A stretch of 64,000 bases of DNA from Podospora comata. Taxonomy: Eukaryota; Ascomycota; Sordariomycetes; Sordariales; Podosporaceae. The stretch spans positions 8,060,001 through 8,124,000 of the forward strand of contig CP071493.1 in the NCBI GenBank assembly GCA_017354895.1, written 5' to 3'. Of this stretch, positions 1 to 13,440 are shown in pieces (position 1 is the first letter of the stretch; each line of letters begins with the position of its first letter). A program made the position numbers and the translations under genes. Below the pieces are notes generated by a model. That model had not been told where the DNA came from, did no database searches, and worked only from the letters and a program-made list of their open reading frames with translations.

Positions 1-3000
1 AGGTCAGAGAGCATTGCAAGGATACCCGGGTGCATCGTCTTCAATTTCTGTTTTTGTCTTTTGTATTTGCCTTGTCAGATTTCACCAACCCAACCCACCA
101 CACGTTGCGTTTCATTTACTTTACTTCTTGGACGTTGTTGCCTTTCAGCGATCATCGGTATGTGTTTGTCTTTGGCGGCGAGATATCGGCGCAGGGAGGT
201 TGAACGACGGCCTGTGTCACCTACCAACAACACCTCAGCCGCGTCAGTCGGGTTCAAGGGAACAAGCCGAAACAGACTTTCTTGCAAGTGCTGCAGAATA
301 GTGTCTGTACTGTCAGGGTGGCCACGAGGGAACCGCAAGGATGATTTTGGCCCAGGCTAGGCCGCCGAGAAATTCAGGACCTTTGCGATAGGAACAGGTA
401 GATGGGGCAGACACAGGACCGACAGACGGGCAGCACTGAGCGTGGGCGATCAAAAACACGGCTCATACAACTCGGAACAGGGAATGGGGAAATGGTTGGA
501 TGGGCGCAGGGGAAAACCTTGCGAGGGCTCAGATCACGAACGCCCCTAAATCCGTTCAAGGTTGTTGGTAGCTCCGGCTCTCACTCGTCTGCGGGGATTT
601 CCATTCTGGCGTGTTCATTTTGTTATTTCCACTCCCTTGCTTTTTTTTTAACATTCAATGTATTCATCTTTGTTCTGACTTGGTCAAACCAGCCTGTCAA
701 GCTGATCTGTCTACCATATTGGCCGCTTTGCCCTGTTCGCGCTTCTGGTTCATCCATTTCAGTGTACCCAGCGCGTCAAAAATAACGGGCAGGACCCAGG
801 TGCAAGATTGTCAACCGTGTAACACGAACACCTTCAGCCAAGCATGACTAGGACCTAACAAGAGCAAGGCCATTGTACGTTGGTGCGAGGCACAGGCGCA
901 ACACCTCTCTAGTCCCCACGACAGAAGTTAGTATGGCAGTCCATTTTCTCATCTAATGTAACACAAGAAATCGAAGCTTGGTTGCACAAGGGACTTGAAC
1001 ACCGAAGGATCGCCCCAGCAGCTGATTGCGGTTGGTTGGTTCTCCGCCAGAATCTGACGGCCGGTGACACGAGGCAGACGAGAAGCGCCACGGCCCTTAA
1101 CCTCTACCGCCAAACCTCGCACAAACTCTGTCTTGACCTCAAACACCTGGGGCTATCTAAATGCGACCCTGATATTATGGCTTCAGGGCATGCTGCATAC
1201 TCCAGGGGGGGGTAAAGGGAATAAAGTTATCACGCAACCTCGGAGGACCATTTTGAACAGATTGGGTCTGACTAATCTGCTCTGTTGGTTTTCGTGTCCC
1301 CTTGGTTTTGCCTGTCAGGAGATGCGGAAGGACCCGGTGGTTGCATCTGAGCAACATGCTGACCAGCGGTGATAAGGTGACCCCAAAAGGGCAACGGCTT
1401 CACAAAAAGGCGGGGTACCTCCCATTATTATGCCTTCTGCTTCACCTATACCTTGAAGAGTTGAAAGGATCGCAAGTCGAATACGTGGAGACTTGCATTC
1501 TAGGTTGGCCCGGACTATACGACGCGACCCCGGGATGCTTCGAGAGCTCCATGCTGCAGGTGGCTGGCTGCCCGGTTTGATCTGACGGCCGGAAGGCCGG
1601 GATGGCATCACACTCATCGCATCGCACTGGACTCGCGTTTTTAAATTCCCCACAGTGACGAGTTGCTCTGCCACGTTTCAAGTAGGTGATTCCAATCGCT
1701 GTTGCAGTTGTATGGCTGTGTGCGTACCCGCAAGTCTGCCTCAACCTCTGTGGCCCGGCCATCTTTCCGCAGTTTCCATGGCCACAATGGGTGGAAGGAC
1801 CTACTCTCGTCCTCGCGAATGTCTCTAGCTAGGTCCTCTGCTCTTTATCTGCCTTCGTGTAAAGGTGGGTAAGCCGCAGCAAACAATCTCATCACTATGC
1901 ACGCCATGGAAATGCACATGTCAAAAAACCGTACACCAATTTGAGCAAAAAAAGAGCGCTACAACCAGCAAGGAAAACCGCCAGATTCATGACGCCCCCC
2001 CCACCATGCAGAACGACCCTGGGGAGGATGCCAGCTGATTGCCACACTTTGTTGTTTTCACCTCCCCGGGCCATCATGTAACTGTATTACGACACAGCAC
2101 ATTCTTCCAGCAGCATCTTGAACCACGGTGATATCGCCATTTTTCAAAATTCGGCGGGGACGGTCATTTGAGGTTGTACAGCCCTGAACGCTTGGCTGTG
2201 TCGTGTCACCGCCTATCCGCTCATCTGCCGAAGAGGCCGGTCTGGGGCTGGTCCACCCTCCCTCCTACCTCAGGATGACTTGCATGAACCGAGCTCGAAG
2301 GGCCAGCAACACATTATGTCCGTCTCATAACCTGCTCAGATATTCTATGCCTCTTTTTGCTTCCTCTTAAGCTAACGGGCAGCAGGCTTAACAACCCGTC
2401 CGCCAAGAGTCAGCACCCCATCCCTAAAGCAGCCGGCATGCCATCCGCGCACACCGGTCTGCTAGCTCTCGTCATCATTGGGTTGTTTACCAACGAGAGA
2501 GTTTCATTTCTCAGTCCAGTTCCCCCCCCCCCTTTCCCAAAATCACACCCTGTGCCGATGCATCGCTGCCAATGCACTGCCTCGAACTCATATTGAGGAT
2601 AACCCCACCGAACCTTTCAGGCCGCGGAAGCCAGCCCCGTTGATTCGACCGAATCCCCAACTACAACACAACAAGCTGAGTCACAGATGTCCTGGCTGCG
2701 CAGAACCTTAGCCACCCTCCATGAGAAATCACTGGCAGCCTTGGCAGGAAGGGGAGTGGATGTCACCGGGTGACTAAAGGCGCGGCGCAGTGTTAGCAAC
2801 TTAACCTGATCGGAGGTCCCTCGTTCGGCTGCTCCGTGCAGAACACTGTCATAAGAAATCAAGCAGCGAAAGATCAAGGAAGGCTTCGGAAACTGGAGGT
2901 CAAAAGCGCAAGCGCTAGTGGGAGCCATAGGGGTTCTTGGCTCTTCATAGCGTATGGTGGTGGTGCCAGAACCCTGCAAGTGCGCCATGGCAAGCGTTTG

Positions 3001-6000
3001 GGGGTCTGTGTTTCCACCGCCGGCGATCTGTCACTTTACACGGCACCGAAGGCACTTCTCCAACTGGGGGGACAACCGCTGGGACTCCCCGCACCTTTCG
3101 TACACCCCAACTCGACCCGAGAGAGCGGTAGAGGGGCTTGAGCCCCCCCGCAATGGGAGCGCCATTGGGAACACAACAGGACGGACAGCGCAGTAGCGTA
3201 GTGCCCAGGGCCATTTGCGCTATCCGCAACGCGAGGGCGGATGGTTGGGAACACCGTTTCTTGGTTCTTCTCATGTGGCTCTATCCATTTGATTCCCACT
3301 GCTGAAACTCCGAGAGCTTTCGGCGAAATATAAACCAGGCACAAGGCGAAGGTTGGCGATTGGTAAGAGACGATCAGGGAAAGCCCGAACCCGATCTCCG
3401 TTCCGCGTCAGCACGTGTGGACAACTCCGTAATTTCGGGCGCGGACGGAGCAAACCTCGGGGTTGTTGTGCGGCGCAGTCACCCAGCTTGCACTAGAACA
3501 AGCCGGACCAACAGCATCGTCAGGCCTCAACCACTGAACCAACACCAGAGGCCAAGCAAGGTAGGGGCAAGCTCACTGGAAGCGTCTGTTGTCTAAATAA
3601 GGTTTCCGGGCTAAGTCGCCTAAAACCACAAGGATCACCATCACCCTGGGGGCTGCCCCCACCGTGCCCGCTTGTGTCCAGGGCTTGACCTGTTGCCAAG
3701 GCGCGCTGCTTCTGCTCGTCCCGCCCTTGGTGTCGTCGCACAAACCTCTGAACAGCAACACATGAAGTCGGGCCTGCCGCCATGCACAAGGCTCACGAAC
3801 CAATTTTGAAGAGTTGGGACACGCTTGTCTTCTGTGGGTGGGGCAGGAGATATCGTGCCATGAAGAAAGAGACAGAAACCGGGCTAAATCCGTTTCCCTA
3901 GCACACCCCCCTGAATACAAGATACGAGATCTCCGGAACTAGCTCCGAAAGTTCTGAGCTGGACGCACCGAGGCTTGAAAGTAATCAACGAACTGTTTTC
4001 GACTAGAAGGCCGATAACGGCAGCGAGACAGTGCAAGACATTGACATATGGCTGACGCTGAGTCTCGATCCCGACAAACCATTACGCCTTTGTACCTCCA
4101 TCTCTTGGACCTGGTTTTGCCAGATAGGAGTGGTACTGCACCACCAAACTCAACACCATCACGCTACCACAGCATTATGCTGGTGCAACGCGGCTGCCGT
4201 TGCGGCCCGTGTTTTGGTTGCTGCAGCGTCCTTTCAGAAAGTAATCATTGTTGGATGTTGTTTCACCTCGGTCTAACGACCTTGCCGGATCGTCCCGCTG
4301 CCGTCAAGTGATGAATGGTCTTGTCTTGGCCGATACTATTTTCTTCTGACCGGCTCTTGACTTTTTTCACGTTTGCCATGTGCCTCTGCTCTTGTCGGTC
4401 CGGCCTTCGCCGGGGGGTCTGCGACGAACCCCTGCAGCCAGCCGCCATCTCCGATCCGTTTTGCGGGAAGGCTTCGGTCCCGGAGCTCCCATCTCCGAGA
4501 GTGATGGCGAAATCCTGCTGTCCTCCCAACAGCATATTCCAGTCAGCTGCAATTGCCGCTGCCGGTGTAAAAATCACGGTGAGGTCAGCCTTGTCCTGCA
4601 TCTGTTTCATTTATTTCTTCTAATCAGCCGTGGCTGGTGATGAATGATGTTCCATTGTAAGTAAAGCCACCATCTTCTCGGGAGGTCTTTTAGCGGAACA
4701 AGCCGACAGGGTCAATCTGAGTGCATGCTGTGGTGATGAATCTTACAGCCTCAAACATTGGGGGGCGGGCTGGGAGCTACTTGCGTGATGCAACGGGCTT
4801 TGGACATATCCATCTGGTGACTGGGTGAGGTTGGAGTTTGGTGATCGACAAAGACCGGGGGAATTGGGGGCTTCCCATGGCTGGCGCCAGAGAACGGGAA
4901 CTGTTGCTGGTACTAACAGCTTTTTGCACTGAGACTTGGTTGCTGTAAGCTTGGGTCACACAGCAGATACAACTTCACCTAAGTTGGTAGGGCTGAGATG
5001 TGTGCGTGTAGGCCGTTTGGTAAAAGTGACTTGTATGTATGTATGCGTGCCTGTCGATCGTCAAAAATGACAGAAAAGACATGAAACGCTGAGGTTGTTG
5101 TAGGTGTGTGGTTGGTTGGATTGTGCGGTCCATTCAGAAGGCGAAATGAGAGGGGGGGTGGGGGGGGGGATACACGAGTGGCTGTATTGGCTGGATTTAT
5201 TCGCGAGGCTGGATATGGCCCGGTGGATGGACTTTTACAATTGGACCTACCTATCACTGGAGAAGAGCCGCATGAAAAGAGGGGGCTGTGCTTGAGGTCG
5301 ACGGTGGAAGGCGACATATACGACGGCGAGAAGCATAGATTAATCGCCCACCATTCATGAAGCCTCCCTCAGCCTTGTGAGGTTATCCTTCGGCCAATTT
5401 TCATGCTTGAGAAATGGGCCTTGCGCCTCTTACTCCGGAGGGCGGGGGGTTGAGTTTACTCCGGATTCCGGCTGCAGGTTTGCGGCTGGAGCTGGCGTGT
5501 GGAGCGTGAGTGATGTCTTCTGAAAGAACCCTGGAAAGGCCAAAGGGAGCTGAGCGGATTTCGGGCAGTTAAGTCCATGGGGGTGAGCAGTGACGTTGGT
5601 GGCTACAAGGTTCACGGAGATGGGGTGGTGATGGTGGTGTTGATAGTTTTCTTTTCGGTGTGTGGAGGACCTGCGCACGGGTGGTCATGCGGAAGGGAAT
5701 TGTCATTGCCGTGGGTCGGTGATGGAGGTGCGGGTTAGAATGTGTCGAACTGTATTCGCCGATTTCCTGATTGGGAGCTGTGGATGAGTATGCAACACAG
5801 GTCCTGAGCATCGAGCTTGGCCATGACGAGCTGAGGGTGAGAGAAATTCTCGCCGGTCTGGATTTCCACCATCGTCTGGGGTGGGGTGAGAGCAGCGGAA
5901 ACCGTTTTTCTGTTTGGAAGTGTGGTTGTGAATTCCATACTGTTTACCCATACTGTCAAGACGAGACCATTCCCTTTCTAGCTTAGAGCTGGGGAAAAAG

Positions 6001-7688
6001 TTGTCTTTGTACCTCTAACTGGGCGGAACGTACCCTCTTGTTTCACCCATGTATCTTTTTTTCTTTTCGTTTCAAGTGGGTGTGGAAGAACGAAAAAAAA
6101 TGGTAGTGTCTTGGTTTTTGAGATTTGGGCATGCAAGCCCACGATTTCTGACTGGTTAGCACGGGGTCTTCGAGAGCGAGACATGCATGGGATTGGAAAG
6201 AGTATCTTGTTGTTCCTTTTTTTCTTCAGCGCTTTCTGAAGCACACGTGGATGAGGGAAAACGGGATTTTCAGCTGGGGTCGTCAATGTTTCGGGGTGAG
6301 TCTATCATTGCTCTTTTGGAAGGGTACCGGTGAGGTTATTGACAACTTGTTTGATGGCACCGGTGAGAAAATGACCTGATGTGATGCCTGTAGTTTTCTT
6401 TTCGGGTCCTAGCTATCCGTTCTGCTTAATTTGATGGAAGATACCGCTGTCATCGGCGTGGTGAGAATATGCCCATTCATGATAACGCGGCAGAAGCCGA
6501 TGGTGTTCGGACCTCAGAAAGTATGATGAGAGCATGCCCTCAAGAGGCAGAGCAGTCCCGCGCAACATCCGGGGTGAAGTTGTCAAATGGTGTGGGGGTC
6601 AGATGATGACCGATAGGGCAATCCCGACCATCGCTCCAATCAAATATCGCGGCCTTCGGTTCAGTGATAAATAATCGTTTGCGTCAAGTCCGAAAAGCCA
6701 TTCTTGAAGGTGACCATGCTGTCAGTCGGTGAAATGGTGAGTCAAAGTCAGCATCTGCCCGATATTGGCAGCTCCAATTTCCTGACCGTTAACAAACATC
6801 CAGCAGTCATCCCGACAAGTTTCGGCGGGCGACAAAGGTCACGTCCAAACAGTCGGGTATCAGCTTATTTCTCGACCGAGATCGTTTCCGGGCCCGGAAG
6901 CAGCCGTTTCGGAGAAGGCCAGCGTGAGATTCTCTGGCAGTTTGGGTGGCGCTTTTCAGTTTTCGGGAAGGCCGGGGTGCCGCTAAGCCCTAAAATGGGA
7001 CCGACCCCAGGGAGTTTGGATTGGGGGGTTCTTGGGGTCTTGGCTGCTGCTTGTCATGGTATGTAGGATTGGCAACGACCAACAAACGTGGGAATAGTAA
7101 CACAAAGCTCACCACTCGGACGTATTAGATTGATGCGTTAGGGTTTGCTTAATGTTGGACGGCGGTCAGTCAGTTGAGCCGAGGGTGCATGGTGGAGGCG
7201 ACGGTTTCGCCCCTGACTACGCGGTTGCCACGATGTTTACTTCCTGCAGGGGAAAATCGAGTTTGATCGAGTTTTTCTACTTTCCAATTTGAAGATGATA
7301 TGTGATTGATTCAGACTATCTCTTGGTATCCGTTGTGCTTCGGGTTTGTCCTGCTGTGTACACACACTTCCGCTAGGATATGAAGAGGGTAGAATGCAAT
7401 AGGGGGGCGTGTTTACATTGCACAAATAGGGCTAGCCAGACTGACTACCGCGGCGGTAGGTTTCACACAGAGACTAAGCGCGTTGTCACTTTTAATAGCA
7501 TAGCTTGGTGTTACAGTACCATTGCGTCTCGTGCCTCGTGTCGAGTCATGTAGGAATATGTTAGTTGCCATTATAAGCTGAAAGACTCTCGAGTCAGGGG
7601 TATAGATATGGTGTCGTGGAGAAACCGGGTGACAATAGTCACAGGATGATCTCGGGAATTTGTTATGAAACCGGGCATGAAAATTGCA
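1..7688. other. Gene-free stretch
   Basis: I see no supportable gene in this stretch. The open frames are short (about 125 codons at most), overlap each other on both strands and carry no recognisable motif or consistent splice structure. Composition is mixed, close to half G+C, with small G runs such as those near 1,205 and 5,150-5,168. There is no tRNA, rRNA or tandem array that I can find. It may be intergenic DNA, or it may hold lineage-specific transcripts that cannot be recognised by eye. Confidence 0.5.
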
Positions 7689-9420
7689 CTATAGATAGGT
7701 TTCCTGGTTGTTGATATCAGGATAGCCGTGGCTGAAGGAGGCAATCGTAGATCTCGGCCAGGTTAACCAACAACTTTGACAGTGTTTCAGAGCATCCTTG
7801 AGAAGTTCTTGGGCGCGACTGCAGAGTACTGAGAATGAATATCTCTTCACCAAGAGTGGCAACATGAATCCGCGCATGTTTGATGCCAGGAAACAGTAGT
7901 CAGTCTTACGGCGGGAGGAGCAGAAGCCGACGTAAGACTCCTCTAGCAAGGTGTGAATACGGCACACAAGCTCAATTGAACCATTACCGGTGCTATTATT
8001 TGGGGATCCCATTATTTGTGACAGACATGCAAGCGTGACATCGAAGGAAGGAGGCTTCTCATTAGGGACCCAATTCTTCTCTCAGCTCCCTGACAAACAA
8101 CAAGGATAGTGTACCACAATCTTAGACACTGTCTCTTCAATCTCTTGGTAGACGCGTCAAAGTTGGTCATACCATGAGTAGTCACCGAGAATTGTGACAC
8201 CCACGCTCTCTCTGGATTATGATCAGCACGACGAGCGAATGATAGCTAGTCTTGGGGGTATTGGTGTAACTGGTGCTTTTGTCGTTGGTGATGGCAGCCA
8301 GCCACAGACAGACTCTTGTGTCACTCGATTATTACCTAACCTTGAGAATAGTCGGTGATAACATGGTCAGACAGGCACCTTAATCATGTGATATACATTC
8401 AGCTGAGCTCTGAAGTAAATTGCGTACAGGCTTACCCTTGATCCCGACACTTTGATGGTTCGTCTACCGACCGAAAGTTTCATGCTGCCCCCCTAGGCGC
8501 GTAAAGTTATATGAAGAATGAACAAGAGTGTCATATACAAGTTTTAAGACCTTAAAAGAGTCTGGATATCTGTTAAGAGAGCTCCAAGAAGTTCAAAGTG
8601 TCCTCGTCAGGATGATCTACACTGCACTGCGTATTAGTCGTAAATGTATAGATATCGACTAGTTAGAACAAGATTAGAGTAAAAGACGTCGAGTTCTGGG
8701 TTCCCAATATCCCTTTCATCCTCATTCTTCCTGTATCGTACGTTGGTAGGCTTCCATGTTACCTTTTGTAGCATGGCTGACACGAGTAACTAATACCAAG
8801 GATTATTCTTTCACCGTTCGGTGAAGGGGAAGATGAGCTTCTCTACCATATACCCTGCCACTCGAAACTGAAGACTACGGGCCCAGCTGTTTCTGAGTGT
8901 AACGAGCCATCCCTCAATTATTATTAAGCCCCCGATTAAGGCATTCAGATATGTTCATCGGCCTATTCCAAGTGTGTTCCTTAGAGGCTATCTTGAGCAG
9001 CTCTGAAATATTCTTTCGACGACGTTACAAATCAGGCAAATTCAGTTTGCCTACTCTGATCAAAATCTGATTGACAATTTAAGAAATGTCTAGGCTATAT
9101 AGTTGCAAAAGGTTGACTTCGGCTGACATCAAGGTTAGGTAAATTTGGTGTCAGGGTCAAATCTCCAAATCCACAGGCAGCAGTTGAACGCTAGCATCCT
9201 AGTTCGAAGCAACATATCGTAAAATGCTTTGTATGAGGGGGCAATCTACCTTGAAAAGAGACTTCATACTTGATGAACTGTCGCAGCAATGACGGAGACT
9301 GATTGGGATGACGTTGTCAGATCTTCTGGTGGCTGGGGACCACCGTATCATCATGGGTTGCAAGCAACTGGATGAAAACGACAGTTTCAGGCCATGATCC
9401 AGAGTCATCTTTATATACTG
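7689..9420 (-). pseudogene. Relics of an unidentified protein-coding sequence
   Basis: This block is visibly richer in A+T than its flanks. Read on the minus strand it contains several short stretches with protein-like composition in changing frames, separated by interruptions. The clearest are a 107-codon open frame at 7,689-8,012 whose sense frame seems to continue upstream, a 46-codon frame starting with ATG at 8,774 (containing NEDERDIGNPELDVF), and a 29-codon tail ending in a stop at 8,573 (containing DHPDEDTLNFLELS). More upstream, near 9,245-9,300, the frame SPSLLRQFIKYEVSF is readable. I recognise no family. It could be one decayed gene, several gene fragments, or chance. AT enrichment would fit repeat-induced point mutation, but I have not measured it. 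Confidence 0.3.
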
Positions 9421-10211
9421 CTATTTACTGAGAGGGTTTTTCGTGTGTCTTTGACAATGGGCAGGACCATGGTCGAGCTTGTTTTGTGTTCCGGATATTC
9501 CATTCTTCTTACCTTGGTGCTTTCATCGTCCTACTTACCACCACGCAAAACGGGTTCCATGTTCATCATCAAAACACCGGCATGGAGTATGGCTAGAGGA
9601 AGACTAACTCTAGCCTAGGAGAACCGTTCCTAACTCTTCGTCCTCCAGTTAAGTCGAAGGAAACATAAAGTATGATTACTTTTTGCTCTTAAACGTAGCT
9701 GATCGGGGTTCGCCTAGTCTGGCAAAAGTCATGTATGCAAGATCAGTATTGACCGGTGAAGAAGGAAGCATGAACATAACTTCATTGAGTAGAAGCGGAC
9801 TTTGTTATATACATGAGGAAATGCCACTACCTTACACTGGCATTATTAAGCTTCCTTACCACGACTATCCTGTAACCCTCAATTCACACTGCACCCATGA
9901 CCCCTTAACAATGGCGGCAAGACGTCAAAGTTTACCAGGAAACAGCAAGATTCTCTTGTTGAGGCTGGCTTTTTAAGCTTTAGCGTTGCGTATTTGCATT
10001 CTCTATGCTCATAGACTGAGGGAAGCTGCGGCTTCTGGGGCGGCAGTAGGCATGCTGTCTGTTGTTGAAGCTGGTATATATTCGATAATGATGATATGAA
10101 TGCACATACTATGATATATTACAACTGTCAGATGTTAAAAGGTCGTTGGCAAAGCAGTGTAGTATCAATATATATTCTAGAACCAGTAGTGGTTTCCAAC
10201 CACAACTAATA

Positions 10212-10301
10212 GGTCCGCTGGCGTAATGGCAGCGCGTCTGACTACGATTCTTCAAGATTCAAGTAATCAGGAGGTTCCAGGTTCGACCCCTGGGCGGATC
10301 G
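10212..10301 (+). tRNA. tRNA-Arg (anticodon ACG) with an 18-base intron
   Basis: The sequence folds as a complete tRNA. The 7-base acceptor stem pairs GGTCCGC with GCGGATC, the T arm contains GGTTCGACCCC, and the anticodon stem TCTGA pairs with TCAGG. The anticodon ACG is at 10,244-10,246 and is read as inosine-CG after editing. A short intron occupies about 10,248-10,265, directly 3' of position 37, the canonical place for nuclear tRNA introns. T runs for RNA polymerase III termination follow about 30-45 bases downstream. A near-identical copy lies on the minus strand at 33,266-33,356. Confidence 0.95.
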
Positions 10302-10616
10302 TTAAAAACTCAACCTCAGGTTCTAGGTTATCATTTTGGCTTTTTACAACTATTTTTCCTTTGTAGAGGTGGATATCAAGCACTCAGGGGTAACCCCTGA
10401 ATCTCTTGTGCTTGTCTATTCAGTCTAATGAGTTCACTATTCTTAATAACTAAACAGAAATACTTATATTTAGTTAATTTTTAAGGCTTCCTATAAGTAT
10501 AGAGTGAGTAATACGGTGTTTATAGTAGAATAGTGATGCTGTACTTTTGCTGCGAATGCCCCACAAGTCGCCGCTATAGCAGGAGTGGGTGGAGTGAAAA
10601 AAAAAAAACACCAAAA
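10302..10616. other. Spacer between tRNA-Arg and 5S rRNA
   Basis: This stretch is AT-rich with no open frame of note. It contains T4-T5 runs near 10,332 and 10,340 that can end the tRNA transcript, and an A12 run at 10,597-10,608 that reads as a T run behind the minus-strand 5S gene. Confidence 0.6.
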
Positions 10617-10735
10617 ACATACAACACCGGGGATTCCCCAGTGGTCACCCACCTGAGTACTGGTCCGGCGGTCAATTGCTTAACTAGGGGAGAGCGGACG
10701 GGATCCCGTGTATTCAACTGCCTATGGTCGTATGT
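10617..10735 (-). rRNA. 5S ribosomal RNA
   Basis: On the minus strand this 119-base stretch starts ACATACGACCAT and ends GTTGTATGT, so the two ends pair to form the 5S helix I. In between it has the conserved internal stretch TAGTTAAGCAATTGACCGCC and GGTGGGTGACCACTGGGGAA, which match eukaryotic 5S rRNA and its internal polymerase III control region. Four T residues follow at once on the minus strand (10,616-10,613) and a longer T run at 10,608-10,597, both suitable as terminators. The gene is solitary, as in other filamentous ascomycetes whose 5S genes are scattered rather than placed in the rDNA repeat. No disruption is visible, so it is probably functional. Confidence 0.93.
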
Positions 10736-13342
10736 GATTGCTATTATTGAAAAAACAGCATATCTAGCAAGTAGGCCAGCAAGAGCTCTCCAACATCAAC
10801 AGACAGCACCACCCAACCGGGATCGAAGACTCATTCCTTACTGGTGATGGGAAATAAATGCTTTATTGTATAAATTGTGCCCAAAAAAGGAGCGGTGTCT
10901 GTCTAACAAGTTGTAGCTTGGACATGCTCACCATGTACCGAAATTCGCTGCTAAACGACGCTGTTGAACCAATGGACTTGCTGTCTATTCCGCTACAATT
11001 CTCCAGAGTATCTTTAACGTAAAATATTGGGCCTGTGGGCATCCAAACTAAGAGTCTGGCTGGTTGCCCGGCCTCGCTAGGAACTAATCCCAAGAGCGGA
11101 CCTTTCCGCCGTGGCGGTCTTCCGTCTTTGATGCGGTCACTTGCCATTTTTCAATCTCGAAGGCTTGGTCGTATGGTTTCACACCCCGTCCCGGAGAGGG
11201 CATCAATCACAGGCGGCACCTAGCCCTTTTCGTCACCACTCCCTTCGCTTCGAGTTCAGTGAAGTGGCTTTCCACTGGCAGCTCGGCATAAGTCGTAGCG
11301 AGAGGCAAAATCTCGACCATCAGACATCACCGTGGAATGGTTCAAAGGAGCAAACTGTGGCTTTAAACAGTATGATCCCATAGCTGGTACAAGAAACAGG
11401 TTTCATGACAATATTAATTGTTTATCACTACCGTCCAACTCGGAATTCTGGGCTGTCCGGTCTGGCAACACAACGGCAAAGCCGGCAGCAGGCCACGGCA
11501 ACAACGCCCACGCATACCCTCGTCCACTTGCCTCCATTAAAGAGATCCCGCCACACCACCATAGCTCGACCCAAGTTCAGCTTGGATCCCTCGTGACCAT
11601 CACCAGACCTCAAGCCAAGAGAGCCAAGCATCTCGGTGAGTGAACTGGTTGCTTGCGAACCTCTTCCCTTCTTCACACATTCCTAGACAGGCAAGAATCC
11701 TGGACTTGAGATCCCACCCATTCAGTTCTGCCTGCCTAAGGCACAGTCTGTACCTTGAAATGCACCATCATATCATATATACCTTACGCATATACAACCA
11801 TCCACACTATAGCCCCAAACACGGCCCCTAAGTCCTTCCCTTCCGCTTTGCCGCTGTCAACACACACAATACGACCGTGGTCTTCCATACCACTCTCACC
11901 CCATGTCTCCAACCGATGAGTGGTGGTTCGGAAGCACCTCCGCGGTCTTGGCAACCTCGTCGGAGCGATCTTCAAATCCCAATCAACGAACCACAATCAC
12001 CCAAGCCGGCAGGCAAGAAGGATCAGACGAAAACCGCACAGACAATTACCTACTATACAGATGTGCTTCTCTGTATCACATACTCTACATGAGCACGACT
12101 CTGTTTCCTGGCTCAATCGAATTCCAAATCGTAAAAGATCTTCTCAGCAACGTGGCATAAAACCGCAGCACACACTTTGACGAATAGCTACCTCGGCCAA
12201 ACGTGGGTATTCTGACAGAACGAGTTGTCCTGAGCGAACACCTTACCGGCCGGAGAGTTTCAGGAGACCCTTCCAGTGACCCTTTCTGCTTCTCGCGTAT
12301 CGTATCGCAGTGCCAGCATCCGTATGTCAGTATCCGTTGAGTGTGAGTGGGCTCATCAACTGGCACTCTCTTCACATGCAGACTCCAGCCTAGGCCGCGT
12401 CCTGGTTCCGGCAATGCATCTTGCCGATCACCTCTCTCTCTTGCGCTTTGCCGGCTCTTTTTCCACATGTGGTGTCTTTTTCTTCGGGAAGGCCTCTTAT
12501 CTCTTCGAAACACAGGCAGTTGGCCGCATGCAAATGGTCGGGTCAAAAGCCACCGGAGTGTGATGGTCAGTCGTATGGAACCGAGAGGAGCACAACCTCT
12601 TCTCGGGCCGAGGTTCCCCCTCTCTCATCCAACCAGCAGCAGCAGGAGCAACAACAACCATCAACCTCAACCATCGATCAATCCGTGCATCCCCATGCAG
12701 TGTTCTCCAGAAAAGCCAGCTCGCAGCAGCAACCGGTCCAGACCCCTAGATCCCTGGAAAAAGATCTTCCCTCTCTTCAGCCTGGAAAGGATTCATCCCC
12801 CGCACATCCGCCCCCTTCTCATCCAAAGATGTACGGGCTGGTCCGTTCCATAATGATACACCACCACTCCCAAAGCAAAAGAGCCGCTCACCGAGTGTGG
12901 ATCGAAACCCCCTCCAAGCAAACAAGCGAACTGGAAGCGAAGAACTCGGTCGAGGCTTCCCCAAGGCTGCAAAACCGTTTAACTACCACCTCGTTTCCCA
13001 AACAGGCGTCTTGCACTCGCTTGCGGCTTGGGGGGGGCAAGCGGTTGCAGTGAACAGCTCGAGTGGTGGCTTTTTCTTGTTTGGGGCGGAATTGATGCTC
13101 GGCTCGCGTCTGTTTGAACCACTCAAAGGATTGGTTTGGGCGGCAGAAGAGGGAGAGGGGAAGGCCCGCGCGCAGAACAGGAGTAATTGCCAATATGGCA
13201 AGTCAATTGAGTTGATGAGTCGGACAAAGGCAGAGGATATCGGGGAAGAAATTTTGCAAAAAGAAGTCCCGAGTGTTGCCGTGAAATGGATGCAGTTGGT
13301 AAATTAGGGGCTGGAAAAGGGGCAAAAGCTGTGCAAAAGATA
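10736..13342. other. Gene-free stretch with CAG/CAA-rich patch
   Basis: No supportable gene is visible. Two overlapping plus-strand open frames (168 codons at 12,347-12,853 and 210 codons at 12,421-13,053) run through a CAG/CAA-rich patch at about 12,639-12,680 and carry no motif. They look like low-complexity sequence, comparable to a long untranslated leader. Confidence 0.45.
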
Positions 13343-13440
13343 TGGGCGACCCCGGAATCGAACCGGGGTTTCTTCGGATCGTATGTGATATTCGTAAGAA
13401 TAACCACAACGAAGCGTCCTGACCACTAGACTAGTCACCC
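13343..13440 (-). tRNA. tRNA-His (anticodon GTG) with a 26-base intron
   Basis: On the minus strand the acceptor stem GGGTGAC pairs with GTCGCCC, the T arm holds GGTTCGATTCC, and the anticodon stem CTTCG pairs with CGAAG. The anticodon GTG is within TTGTGG at plus-strand 13,404-13,409. An intron of about 26 bases lies at 13,378-13,403, directly after position 37. A T4 run follows the 3' end on the minus strand (13,338-13,335). The extra 5' G that marks mature tRNA-His is normally added after transcription and need not be encoded. Confidence 0.93.

Noticed and set aside
12421-13053. A 210-codon plus-strand frame with glutamine runs.
   Set aside because: A second frame of similar length overlaps it, and both derive their length from low-complexity CAG/CAA sequence.
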